The notes beneath the pieces are model-generated. The model ran no database searches. It saw only the letters and a program-made list of their open reading frames with translations, and was not told where the DNA came from. Source: Carettochelys insculpta (Eukaryota; Chordata; Testudines; Carettochelyidae). Taken from it: DNA of 64,000 nt. Location of the stretch: positions 14,743,001-14,807,000 of the forward strand of contig NC_134160.1 of the NCBI RefSeq assembly GCF_033958435.1, given 5' to 3'. This document shows, piece by piece, positions 44,710-47,585 of the stretch (the first letter of the stretch is position 1; the number at the start of each line of letters is the position of its first letter). The translations under genes and the position numbers were made by a program.

Positions 44710-46852
44710 CAGATGAGAAAAAGCCATGGAATTTCTGAAGGCAAAAACAGGGTGGAGGGAGACATGATAATACGTTCACCATACACTGAATTGGGAAACT
44801 TCTAGTGTCAACCCAGCTTTGCAAGGGGCCTTCTGTCCCTCACTCATTCACAGCTTCCCATTAGCTATGAAAGCCTGTTTGTTTGCTTGCTTGCTTGTTT
44901 AATATAGCCAGCCTGGAAAAGGACCCATTGACTAACTCAGCAGGAGGGAAAAATGAGGAGAGGCTTGCAGCCTAGTTTCAGAGACTTGCCAAACCCCTCA
45001 CCCTGCCTCTGCAATATGCAGGAGCATCCTGGACACTGGTTAAGTGGCATGAAGAAAGCAAGACATTTCATCGTAGAAATACAGGCCCTTACACGGCAGT
45101 GGTAGCCTTATGAATAAGAGTCTTTGAATGACAGTTTAGTCCCTGCTCACCGGTGCCAAAGGGGAAGTAAGCTGTAGCAGCTATCTGGGCACAGCTGACT
45201 TCCCCCTCCACATCAGCTGTCCTGGTGGAGTGCCGCTTGCCCTCAGCACACCCAGCCTTTTCCACTTCCCATCCACCAGCCTGGGGGCAGAGCAGTAGGC
45301 CCCCGACTACAGATGGGCTGGTGATGTAAGTGGTCTGCACAGAGAGAGGAGGAGTTTGTTCAGGCGTACTCCAGTTATTTCAGGGCCTGACGCATCGTTG
45401 TGAACATTTGGCTTTGGCAATAATGCTCTAGAATCCAACTGCTTGACAGGTTGGTTGTGTCACCTGCTACTGCTGAGCTTGTAACCATAAATAACACACA
45501 CTCCTCCTGTCTGCAGCCTGTTTATAAAATCTGTTGCTGATTCATTAACCCTTTGTAGTCCATCAATTATTGGAATCTTAGTATAAAGGGAGACCGGGAC
45601 AACTCAAGGTTCCACACTGTTTTCCTTTTGAACAGGGTGGGCAAAATCTCAGCTGGGGCAAGTCGGCTTAGTTCTACTGAGCTCAATGTTCACACCAGTT
45701 GACCATCTGGCCCTATCCTGGGATAACTCCATATATACATTGTAGGCCAGTGTGCTGTGTTTAAGCCACGGCTTTGTGTTGGAAGGGATGATGCAGCTGC
45801 AGCTCCCAGGGGATGCTGGCAAGCCAGCAAAGAGATATAGTGCTCATGGGCGGCTCACCTAGGAATGCTGGTCTGAAACAGAGGGAAGCACATGCTGTTC
45901 CCATCTGACTGTTATGAGGACTTTTCAGAGGAGAAACCTAAAATCCCACTGAAGCACAACCACACAATGTCTCCCGGCCTGCAGGGTGACCGCTCGAGGC
46001 CCTTCTCCTTGGCTGCATCCAGAAGGTGCCCAGCATACCTGGAGAGCTGAATTGAAGCCATTTTCATATTTCTCCCATCCTGGGCAGCCTGTGCAACAGC
46101 CTCAGTGTGATTTACAGCCACCGGAAAGCTATTTTAACCTATGGCACCAAGCAGCACTCACAGTAGCTGGGGTTCACTAAGGATCAGATTTCCTTCCGTG
46201 CCCCCTCCAACAACACCATATTTCTCCTCCCGCCTATATGGCGATAATCCTCCAGGACAGCCATGGTAGCTTTACAGGGACATCAAGTTCAAACAGAAAC
46301 CAACTGCAAACTGGGTACAATGGCTAAAAGCTGTGGGAAAAATTAAAGACATTCACATTTGCGATTTTTACACATGCACGCCCACAGCTCTCTGTAGCTT
46401 TGTAATCTTAACCCTTACACAACCCTTTGCATTATTATCCCACTGCACAACCTGTAACAAATGGATCTGCCTGTCTGAAATGAAAACCTGTGTGATTCAC
46501 AACACTGGCTGCATTTGCAAAGGCTCATACTTGAGTTGCAAAGGAAAAACAGGAAGGACTGAATTTCCATCTGCTCTGACAGAAGAAATTAGTTAAAAAA
46601 ACAACGAGAACAGTAGATATCTTTTTTCTCTTCTCTTCTCTTTTCCACCTCTCTCAACTCATCAGCCTTCCACCCACCTCTCAGGAACATAGGAAAGTCA
46701 ACACTGACTTTGGGAATAATTTGGTTTCTGACCATTTACAGCTTTGCTATCTGTACATGTATGTCATAACTTACCATGTGGTAGATGCCAAGGAAGACTG
46801 TTCCAGTCTTGATGTTGAAGCAGAAACATTTTGGGGGTATCTGGGGAGACAT
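1547..46852 (-). CDS. LAPTM5: LAPTM5 gene, eight coding exons, 255-residue lysosomal membrane protein
   Basis: Joined minus-strand exons: 46852-46775, 28597-28504, 18005-17929, 16955-16827, 14972-14847, 12850-12755, 3074-2982, 1621-1547. Every intron is GT..AG; phases are 0,1,0,0,0,0,0 and the frame stays open over 255 codons. Five hydrophobic segments are visible, at about residues 18-42, 60-82, 88-115, 131-158 and 182-208, matching the family's five-pass topology. The cytosolic tail has LPSY (234-237) and PPPY (249-252), PY-type motifs that recruit NEDD4-family ubiquitin ligases. The human protein is 262 residues, so this is essentially full length. In mammals LAPTM5 is a haematopoietic late-endosome/lysosome protein that lowers surface T- and B-cell receptor by lysosomal degradation; that role is known for the family and inferred here. 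LAPTM4A/B are the alternatives, but the exon 4-7 sequence and PPPYSxV tail fit LAPTM5. Confidence 0.95.
1622..2981 (-). other. LAPTM5 intron 7
   Basis: Bounded by the exon 7 donor and the exon 8 acceptor. No recognisable intact mobile element; the reading frames at 2.0-2.5 kb on both strands overlap one another and show no domain. Confidence 0.7.
2982..3074 (-). CDS. LAPTM5: LAPTM5 coding exon 7 (residues 201-231)
   Basis: The acceptor is TTTTCAG before GCCTACATG and the donor is GTGAGA at 2981-2976. It encodes 31 residues starting [15 protein letters not shown], which finishes helix five and enters the cytosolic tail. The rest is charged ([14 protein letters not shown]). YMFKCVWxC is diagnostic of LAPTM5. 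Both boundaries are in phase 0. Confidence 0.96.
4142..4550. mobile_element. Palindromic non-autonomous DNA element with TA flanks
   Basis: The left end reads GGGTGACCAGCCATCCC and the right end is its degenerate reverse complement (..GATATGGTTGCCC). TA dinucleotides flank both ends (4140-4141, 4551-4552), suggesting Tc1/mariner-type insertion. The interior is GC-rich with tandem-like TGCCACTTCCT blocks and no transposase. Confidence 0.55.
5166..5461. mobile_element. Palindromic MITE, GTCTACACTTGCATTC family
   Basis: The termini GGGCGCGTCTACACTTGCAT and its complement enclose two nearly mirror-image arms (GCAAATGAGG, GGTGCCAGATATG, CTTTCGAAAG). AAA flanks both ends (5163-5165, 5462-5464), a 3-bp duplication as for PIF/Harbinger elements. 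Related copies lie at 52983-53558 and 53641-54045. Confidence 0.75.
6961..8735 (-). mobile_element. CR1 LINE 3' fragment, interrupted by a MITE
   Basis: Starts with the antisense CR1 3' end (AGAATCATAGAACAC then GGAAGGGACCTTGAGAGGTC) and runs through antisense reverse-transcriptase-derived sequence. The flow breaks near 7560 and resumes near 7975, where the MITE sits. It is 5'-truncated with no intact frame. CR1 is the dominant LINE of turtles, birds and crocodilians. Confidence 0.85.
7563..7971. mobile_element. MITE nested in CR1
   Basis: A mirrored pair of arms: TGAGGCACTGAATATTC, TGAGCCACGCACATTC and the GGGGATTTCAAAATGTGC/GCACATTTCGAAATCCCC pair around 7700-7775. The right end is GGCCAAGTGTAGCCACAGCC, matching Harbinger-type termini. 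The left terminus (about 50 bp) is missing, so the boundary is approximate. Confidence 0.65.
10200..10380 (-). repeat. MIR/CORE-SINE-like relic
   Basis: The order of blocks resembles an antisense MIR: a GGGGAATGG..AAGTGACTAGCTCAGTTTCACACAGG region then CACCATTGGGCTATCTGTCTCC near a decayed tRNA-like end. Strongly degraded; assignment by pattern only. Confidence 0.4.
12452..12651. mobile_element. Inverted-dimer Penelope-like insertion with 13-bp TSD
   Basis: The left arm is antisense (ATCAAAACAAAAAGCAGTC .. CCACTTCTTCAGACC) and the right arm is sense (TCTGTCCCACGAAAGCTCACC .. TTTTGATAGTG .. GGCTTCCTCT). The arms pair over about 90 bp. The right arm carries a tail of about 27 nt that the left lacks, as is typical of Penelope inverted repeats. 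TTGTATCTAAGCT is duplicated at 12439-12451 and 12652-12664. The hammerhead GAAA is AAAA in the left arm and intact in the right, whose 5' core is truncated. Confidence 0.8.
12755..12850 (-). CDS. LAPTM5: LAPTM5 coding exon 6 (residues 169-200)
   Basis: The acceptor is TTTCGTTTCAG before AGCTTCCTG and the donor is GTAACC at 12754-12749. It encodes 32 residues: a short luminal loop ([16 protein letters not shown]) then most of the fifth membrane helix ([16 protein letters not shown]). A 685-bp Harbinger-type MITE starts 54 bp upstream of the exon in intron 5 (12905), and an inverted PLE ends about 100 bp downstream in intron 6 (12651). Confidence 0.96.
12905..13589. mobile_element. 685-bp Harbinger-type non-autonomous element (family C)
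   Basis: Termini GGGTGTGTCTGCACTAGC and GCTAGTGTCAACGTAGCC, with CAA on both flanks (12902-12904, 13590-13592). Subterminal palindromes include GGCTACTTCGAAGTAGC. A unique 300-bp core (CCCTTTAAGGG, GGGCTTCTGGCTGCTGC) is shared in inverted orientation with the copies at 31778-32463 and 42881-43506. Reading frames inside it recur only because the element is repeated; no transposase. Confidence 0.8.
13930..13968. repeat. (AAT)n microsatellite
   Basis: About a dozen AAT units with one interruption (TAG near the start). Confidence 0.9.
14847..14972 (-). CDS. LAPTM5: LAPTM5 coding exon 5 (residues 127-168)
   Basis: The acceptor is TCTGTAG before AAAGCGCAC and the donor is GTAGGT at 14846-14841. 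It encodes 42 residues with the fourth membrane helix ([19 protein letters not shown]) followed by [12 protein letters not shown], one of the most conserved LAPTM5 stretches. Length and phase (0/0) match the preceding exon closely, consistent with the two exons being an ancient duplication. Confidence 0.96.
15188..15217. repeat. (GTTTT)n simple repeat
   Basis: Consecutive GTTTT units forming a short T-rich microsatellite. Confidence 0.8.
16440..16615 (-). repeat. MIR-like tRNA-derived SINE, antisense
   Basis: On the minus strand a tRNA-like head (AGTCCAGTGGTTAGGATAATC .. GGGTTCAAGTCC, a B-box match) is followed by a MIR-type body ending in a CTCTGTGACTCAG block. It is not a tRNA gene, because the 3' acceptor half and cloverleaf pairing are lost. 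Confidence 0.6.
16827..16955 (-). CDS. LAPTM5: LAPTM5 coding exon 4 (residues 84-126)
   Basis: The acceptor is CCCTGCAG before AATAGGGAA and the donor is GTAAGT at 16826-16821. It encodes 43 residues beginning [17 protein letters not shown], the third membrane helix. The NREKYLLPFLSLQIMD-type sequence is highly characteristic of LAPTM5. The second half ([10 protein letters not shown]) mirrors the [10 protein letters not shown] of the next exon, reflecting an internal helix-pair repeat within the protein. Confidence 0.96.
16956..17928 (-). other. LAPTM5 intron 3
   Basis: Carries an inverted Penelope-like insertion (17682-17901) close to the splice donor; the remainder is unassigned. Confidence 0.85.
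17682..17901. mobile_element. Inverted Penelope-like insertion next to the exon 3 donor
   Basis: Left antisense arm (ACTTAAAGACTAGCAGATTT .. GCATAAGCTTTCATGGG) and right sense arm (ACTCATGAAATCTCACGC .. AATAAATCTGTTAGTCTTTC .. GGACTCCTTGTTG .. GACTAACATGGCTTCCCC). ATTAAAGA is duplicated at 17674-17681 and 17902-17909. This is a different PLE subfamily from the 12.5-kb copy and more decayed. Confidence 0.65.
17929..18005 (-). CDS. LAPTM5: LAPTM5 coding exon 3 (residues 58-83)
   Basis: The acceptor is TTTAATAG before CGGATATC and the donor is GTATAT at 17928-17923. With the split Ala codon it encodes 26 residues ([13 protein letters not shown] then [11 protein letters not shown]), the second membrane helix. 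The donor is weaker than consensus (GTATAT instead of GTAAGT). A Penelope-like insertion lies only a few bases further downstream in the intron (ends 17901). Confidence 0.95.
19706..21345 (-). mobile_element. CR1 LINE 3' fragment split by a solo LTR
   Basis: Begins with the antisense CR1 3' end (AGAATCACAAAATTCTTGGG then GGACCTCAGGAGGTCATCTA) and continues with antisense ORF2 3' coding relics until about 21345. The sequence breaks at 20296 and resumes at 20736 exactly around the LTR. No intact frame; numerous stops. Confidence 0.88.
20297..20735 (+). mobile_element. Solo LTR of the ERV-L-like family, nested in CR1
   Basis: Runs TGTAGGGTGCGAGAAG to GGTTGGCTACA and is nearly colinear with both LTRs of the provirus at 33122-37524, including TCCGACGCGTCGGGTTTTCC and the poly(A) signal in CTTTCAATAAACC. 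CACCC flanks both sides (20292-20296 and 20736-20740). It is a product of LTR-LTR recombination after insertion into the CR1. Confidence 0.93.
23150..23575. repeat. Element with CTCATCC/GGATGAG-type inverted ends
   Basis: The left side has CTCCCTCATTGTGCACTCTC and CTCATCCAGCA; the right side has GTGTCAGATGAGGGAGGTAC. Both resemble the paired ends of the repeat at 30546-30861. The interior is GC-rich with no transposase. Boundaries approximate. Confidence 0.35.
25185..25385 (-). repeat. MIR-like SINE relic, antisense
   Basis: The plus strand shows the MIR antisense order: CACTGAGTCAAAGAGAG, GCAGCTTGCCAAGGTCATGC, then GCAGGAATTAAACCCAGGTC. Degraded; called by pattern. Confidence 0.55.
25458..25902. 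mobile_element. PIF/Harbinger-type MITE with TTA duplication
   Basis: Left end GGCAACATCTATATGACAGG, right end CATGTGGACGTAGCC, flanked by TTA at 25455-25457 and 25903-25905, the canonical PIF/Harbinger target. Internal GTCGACA palindromes (TTGTCGACAA, CTGTCGACAG) are scattered through both arms. No coding capacity. Confidence 0.72.
25978..26114. mobile_element. Short inverted-dimer Penelope-like insertion, 13-bp TSD
   Basis: The antisense arm (ATCAAAACAAAAAGCAGTC .. GACTAGCAAAATGG) directly faces a sense arm (TTTTGCTAGTCTTTAAAGTG .. TGTATAGACTAGC .. TTGTTACTA) with almost no spacer. TTAACTTTACACT is duplicated at 25965-25977 and 26115-26127. The hammerhead region is absent, and only the right arm carries the extra tail of about 36 nt. 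Confidence 0.82.
26762..26930 (-). mobile_element. Penelope-like 3' end with hammerhead-like core, antisense
   Basis: On the minus strand: GCATCTGATGGAGCGGGTC, TTTGCCCACGAAAGCTTATG, then ATATCTGTTAGGCTG and GGTGCCACAAGACTTC. CTGATG, a stem hairpin and GAAA follow in the order of a hammerhead core, with flanking GCAT/ATGC able to pair. The upstream part matches the outer arms of the 50.5-51.4 kb palindrome. Confidence 0.65.
28504..28597 (-). CDS. LAPTM5: LAPTM5 coding exon 2 (residues 27-57)
   Basis: The acceptor reads CTCTTCTAG before GTC-ATG-AGC, and the donor is GTAGGT at 28503-28498. The 94-bp exon starts [15 protein letters not shown] and ends at the first base of codon 58. It completes the first membrane segment and supplies most of the first luminal loop, including a CC pair (GKGCCKAL). 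The phase-1 end matches the following exon, which restores an Ala codon (GCG). IEYSLEVA corresponds to the IEHSVEVA region of mammalian LAPTM5. Confidence 0.95.
28939..29210. mobile_element. Degraded Harbinger-type MITE
   Basis: Left end GGTTATATCTACACTTGCC, right end GGTCTAGTATAGACAGTCC (reverse complement GGACTGTCTATACTAG). The internal arms are weakly mirrored. No clean duplication. Confidence 0.5.
30070..30332. mobile_element. Degraded Harbinger-type MITE
   Basis: Left end GGTTGTGTCTAGATTGC, right end GTTTAGACATAGCC. The interior contains GTCGG repeats (ACTGTCGGCAAAAG, ATGTCGGCAGAAC) like the GTCGACA motifs of the 25.5-kb MITE. No coding capacity. Confidence 0.5.
30546..30861. mobile_element. 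Inverted-terminal repeat element (AGGTTGAACCTCTCTA ends)
   Basis: The left end AGAGGTTGAACCTCTCTAGT and the right end ATTAGAGAGGTTCAACCTGC are reverse complements over about 20 bp, and each end is itself palindromic (GGTTGAACC). Non-coding interior. Class unknown to me. Confidence 0.6.
31489..32463. mobile_element. Composite of two Harbinger-type MITEs
   Basis: The first part (31489-31777) begins GGCTATGTCTACACTAGCCC and has mirrored GGGGATTT arms around 31680-31740. At 31778 a second GGCTATGTCTACACTAGC starts a full-length inverted copy of the 685-bp family, ending GCTAGTGTAGACGCACC at 32463. The first element lacks its own right terminus, so the second apparently replaced or inserted at it. 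Confidence 0.7.
32464..33116. other. Unassigned intronic sequence between MITE and ERV
   Basis: No exon, repeat terminus or RNA gene recognised; it contains short ATGTATATTATAGTATATG-type AT-rich alternations near 32520. Confidence 0.5.
33122..33569 (+). repeat. 5' LTR of the provirus
   Basis: Begins TGTAGGGTATAAGAAG and ends TTGGCTACA. A poly(A) signal AATAAA sits in CTTTCAATAAACC near the 3' part. A palindromic CCGACGCGTCGG occurs in the middle. The duplicated target GGCGT precedes it. Confidence 0.93.
33570..33590 (+). promoter_or_regulatory. Putative primer binding site
   Basis: TTGGCGCAGCGAGCAGAG immediately follows the 5' LTR with one spacer base, the expected place and TGGCGC-type start for a tRNA-complementary site. 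The cognate tRNA cannot be assigned without a tRNA set. Confidence 0.5.
33601..35144 (+). pseudogene. ERV gag remnant
   Basis: Fragments of a gag-like protein lie in alternating frames: 33601-33679, 33704-33958 ([13 protein letters not shown]), 33940-34236 (an acidic [11 protein letters not shown] region) and 34540-34953 (a capsid-like helical region rich in [13 protein letters not shown]). The last frame stops at 34951-34953, resumes in frame ([15 protein letters not shown]) and stops again near 35142. No zinc knuckle (CCHC) is visible. The structural protein is broken by at least three frame changes. Confidence 0.7.
35174..35464 (+). pseudogene. ERV aspartic protease remnant
   Basis: A 96-residue frame with the retropepsin active-site motif LLDTGAEVT (DTGA at 35270-35281) after a WPWGGEQHV strand, as in retroviral proteases. 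The flap region is not clear. It is in a different frame from both the gag relic and the RT relic, so frameshifts separate the three. Confidence 0.8.
35436..36761 (+). pseudogene. ERV reverse transcriptase-RNase H remnant
   Basis: A single frame with two in-frame stops (TAG at 35949-35951 and 36048-36050). N-terminal part: [14 protein letters not shown] then VDYWELNKV, the fingers/palm of RT, with the first catalytic Asp in VIDLAN. Middle: LPQGFKHS between the stops. Then YHYIDDVM with the YIDD catalytic motif at 36066-36077, followed by the thumb/connection ([15 protein letters not shown]) and an RNase H-like start ([11 protein letters not shown] .. [11 protein letters not shown]). Integrase (HHCC, DDE) does not follow. 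Confidence 0.88.
36762..37084 (+). pseudogene. Possible env remnant between RNase H and the 3' LTR
   Basis: A short frame reads [20 protein letters not shown] and then [16 protein letters not shown]. Potential N-glycosylation sites (NAS, NYT) with spaced cysteines suggest a surface-glycoprotein fragment, but there is no transmembrane or fusion peptide. It would imply that an internal deletion removed integrase. Could be non-viral noise. Confidence 0.35.
37085..37524 (+). repeat. 3' LTR of the provirus
   Basis: Begins TGTAGGGTGCGAGAAG and ends CTGGTTACA; the duplicated GGCGT follows at 37525-37529. It lacks a few bases present in the 5' LTR (AACCCTGCC region). A polypurine-like GGGGTCGCGGGGAGGAG precedes it at about 37069-37084. 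Confidence 0.93.
38195..38400 (-). repeat. MIR/CORE-like SINE relic
   Basis: Shows TGCACTGTATAAAGTAAGAG, a CTGCCCTGAACTGCTTACAA block, and TTGGTAAAGTGGAGAATGG .. AGGCTAAGTGGCTTGTTTC, the usual CORE-SINE order. Decayed. Confidence 0.45.
38549..40041. mobile_element. Large palindromic hAT element with two inverted transposase ends
   Basis: Flanked by TTAGATGC (38541-38548, 40043-40050; ATTAGATGC if the 9th base is counted), the 8-bp duplication of hAT elements. The left terminus CGGACTATCAAATGATTAAA and the right terminus TGACAGCGCT on the other strand are degenerate inverted ends. Both arms, read outward in opposite directions, encode a decayed hAT C-terminal dimerisation region: right arm [20 protein letters not shown], left arm a [13 protein letters not shown] match. 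The left arm also carries a 127-codon frame (39385-39002) with upstream transposase-like sequence ([16 protein letters not shown]). No DDE catalytic domain is visible, so it is non-autonomous. Confidence 0.75.
39002..39385 (-). pseudogene. hAT transposase fragment
   Basis: A 127-residue frame in the left arm of the hAT palindrome. [20 protein letters not shown] followed by [17 protein letters not shown], then an acidic linker (SDSDDNKE), is the spacer that normally precedes the hAT C-terminal dimerisation domain. The frame ends just as that domain begins. N-terminal zinc finger and catalytic residues are absent. Confidence 0.65.
40853..41150. mobile_element. Palindromic repeat (CTGGCAGCAGTGTC arms)
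   Basis: The left arm (GCTGGCAGTAGTATGAAAAT .. ACACTGCTGCCAGC .. GTGGTTCTGCTGGCAAA) is mirrored by the right arm (TTTGCCAGTAGAACCATG .. GCTGGCAGCAGTGTCCGC .. GCATACTGCTGCCGGCAG). It folds into one long hairpin with a loop near 41000. Non-coding; TSD not resolved. Confidence 0.6.
41464..42235 (-). mobile_element. CR1 LINE 3' fragment
   Basis: Antisense CR1 from ACAGAATCACAGAAGC and GGAAGGGACCTCAGGAGGTC through ORF2 3' sequence, 5'-truncated near 42235 after TTTGTTAAACCTCATCAG. The minus-strand frame at 41975-41553 ([19 protein letters not shown]) is the familiar decayed CR1 reverse-transcriptase C-terminus. Confidence 0.9.
42440..42880 (+). mobile_element. CR1 fragment, sense, left part
   Basis: Sense CR1 sequence: AGGTTCAACAAAGACAAGTG, GTCCTGCACTTAGGATGGAG, then a CACATCTGAAGTATTGTGTC region, ending at 42880 where a MITE interrupts. 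Continues at 43507. Confidence 0.85.
42881..43506. mobile_element. Harbinger-type non-autonomous element (family C) inside CR1
   Basis: Ends GGCTACGTCTATACGTGCAG and GCACGTGTAGACGCAGC; an inverted copy of the 685-bp element at 12905-13589. Carries CCCTTAAAGGGCCCCTCCCA and the CAGCCAGAAGCCCTGGGC core. Interrupts the CR1 between 42880 and 43507. Confidence 0.82.
43507..43690 (+). mobile_element. CR1 fragment, sense, right part
   Basis: Resumes the CR1 of 42440-42880: TTTAGTCTGCAGAAGAGAAG, GATTTGACAGCAGCCTTCAA, CTTCCTGAAGAGGGTGGTTC. Decays after about 43690. Confidence 0.85.
44567..44665 (-). repeat. Old Penelope-like 3' relic
   Basis: On the minus strand: AGAAAGGGTTCTGTGAAAAT, TCAAAAGCTTTTTCC, then CAAAATGGTCCAATAAAAGT. 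The order hairpin, AAAGCTT, GGTCCAATAAAAG is that of another PLE-type repeat group; the ribozyme-like core is degraded. Confidence 0.4.
44669..44714. repeat. (GATA)n microsatellite
   Basis: About eleven GATA units; directly abuts the PLE relic on its left. Confidence 0.92.
46775..46852 (-). CDS. LAPTM5: LAPTM5 coding exon 1 (residues 1-26)
   Basis: Begins ATG at 46852-46850 and ends CAC-ATG before a GTAAGT donor at 46774-46769. The codon two before the ATG is TAA (46858-46856), so no upstream in-frame start is possible. A purine (A) lies at -3. The peptide starts [13 protein letters not shown] and ends LGIYHM; the cysteine cluster followed by a YHM/YHV ending is the LAPTM5 exon-1 signature. 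The middle reads KTGTVFLG, closer to LAPTM4 proteins than to mammalian LAPTM5. Phase 0 joins the exon 2 GTC codon. Confidence 0.88.
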
Positions 46853-46924
46853 TTTTTATCCCTCTCAACTGTTGTGGAGCTCAGGCAGTTGGAATCAGGG
46901 TAGCTGCAGTACAGAGAGCGAACA

Positions 46925-46962
46925 GCGGGAAGTTACATCTTGTTGCTCAACTTCCTTCCTGC
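46925..46962 (-). promoter_or_regulatory. Clustered GGAA (ETS-type) motifs just upstream of LAPTM5 exon 1
   Basis: Within about 110 bp upstream of the ATG there is a minus-strand AGGAAGGAAG (46960-46951) and a plus-strand GGGAAG (46927-46932). There is no TATA box at a convincing distance and no CpG island. ETS factors such as PU.1 commonly drive haematopoietic genes from TATA-less promoters, so this is a plausible proximal promoter/5' UTR, but the motif is short and frequent. Confidence 0.3.
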
Positions 46963-47554
46963 TCTATACATGTCTAAAGTCATCTCCAACGTCACATGAA
47001 TTCTTTGCAATTTCCAAACCCAAGAGAAAACAAAATGATGTTGAAAGCAGCTGATCTTTCCTTGTTGCCCTGTGACAGGTTACAAGTGGCAGCCTCCTTT
47101 CCTGCACAGCCTTGGGGTGGTTATGTTTGGCATGAAGCCAAAACCACCTTGTACAATTACCAAGAGGAAAAGCATGAGCTAAGATCTTTCAGATAAACAT
47201 TACCCACCTAAAATCACAGGGAGGCACTAAATTTAGTAGCCCATTTTCAGATGTGCACTTCATTGCACAGAAGCGGCTGGGTGCCCATTGGTCCAGCTGG
47301 GGCCATGGCCTATGGGGTAGGGCCAAAGCCATTAGCAAAATACCAGCTTTAAGTCACTACCTTTAGATTTATGAACCTAAATAGAGGCTCCCAATTTTGC
47401 AAACCTTGGCTTTATTATGAAAATGTCACAAATTCCCCTTAAACTAAAGTCTGTAATTACAAGGGTAAAAATAAAGACAACAATGGCAACAACAAAGCGG
47501 CCATTCTGCCACACTGCAAGTGCCCAGGACTTTTTTGCACCAACATCAAAGGAG

Positions 47555-47557
<3 letters not shown>

Positions 47558-47585
<28 letters not shown>
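47558..47585. repeat. (CA)n microsatellite
   Basis: About fourteen CA units. Confidence 0.9.

Larger units (their letters stand above)
28598..46774 (-). other. LAPTM5 intron 1
   Basis: An 18-kb first intron carrying MITEs at 28939-29210 and 30070-30332, a TIR repeat (30546-30861), a composite MITE (31489-32463), the ERV (33122-37524, opposite strand to the gene), a palindromic hAT (38549-40041), a palindromic repeat (40853-41150), CR1 copies (41464-43690) and a PLE relic near 44.6 kb. 29.2-30.0, 32.5-33.1, 37.5-38.2 and 44.7-46.7 kb show nothing recognisable. Confidence 0.8.

Noticed and set aside
44669..44714. CRISPR-like short regular repeats
   Set aside because: Simple GATA microsatellite with no spacers; the genome is vertebrate.
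45912..46121. 69-residue minus-strand frame as a possible upstream LAPTM5 exon
   Set aside because: No flanking splice signals consistent with the gene and no similarity to the LAPTM family.
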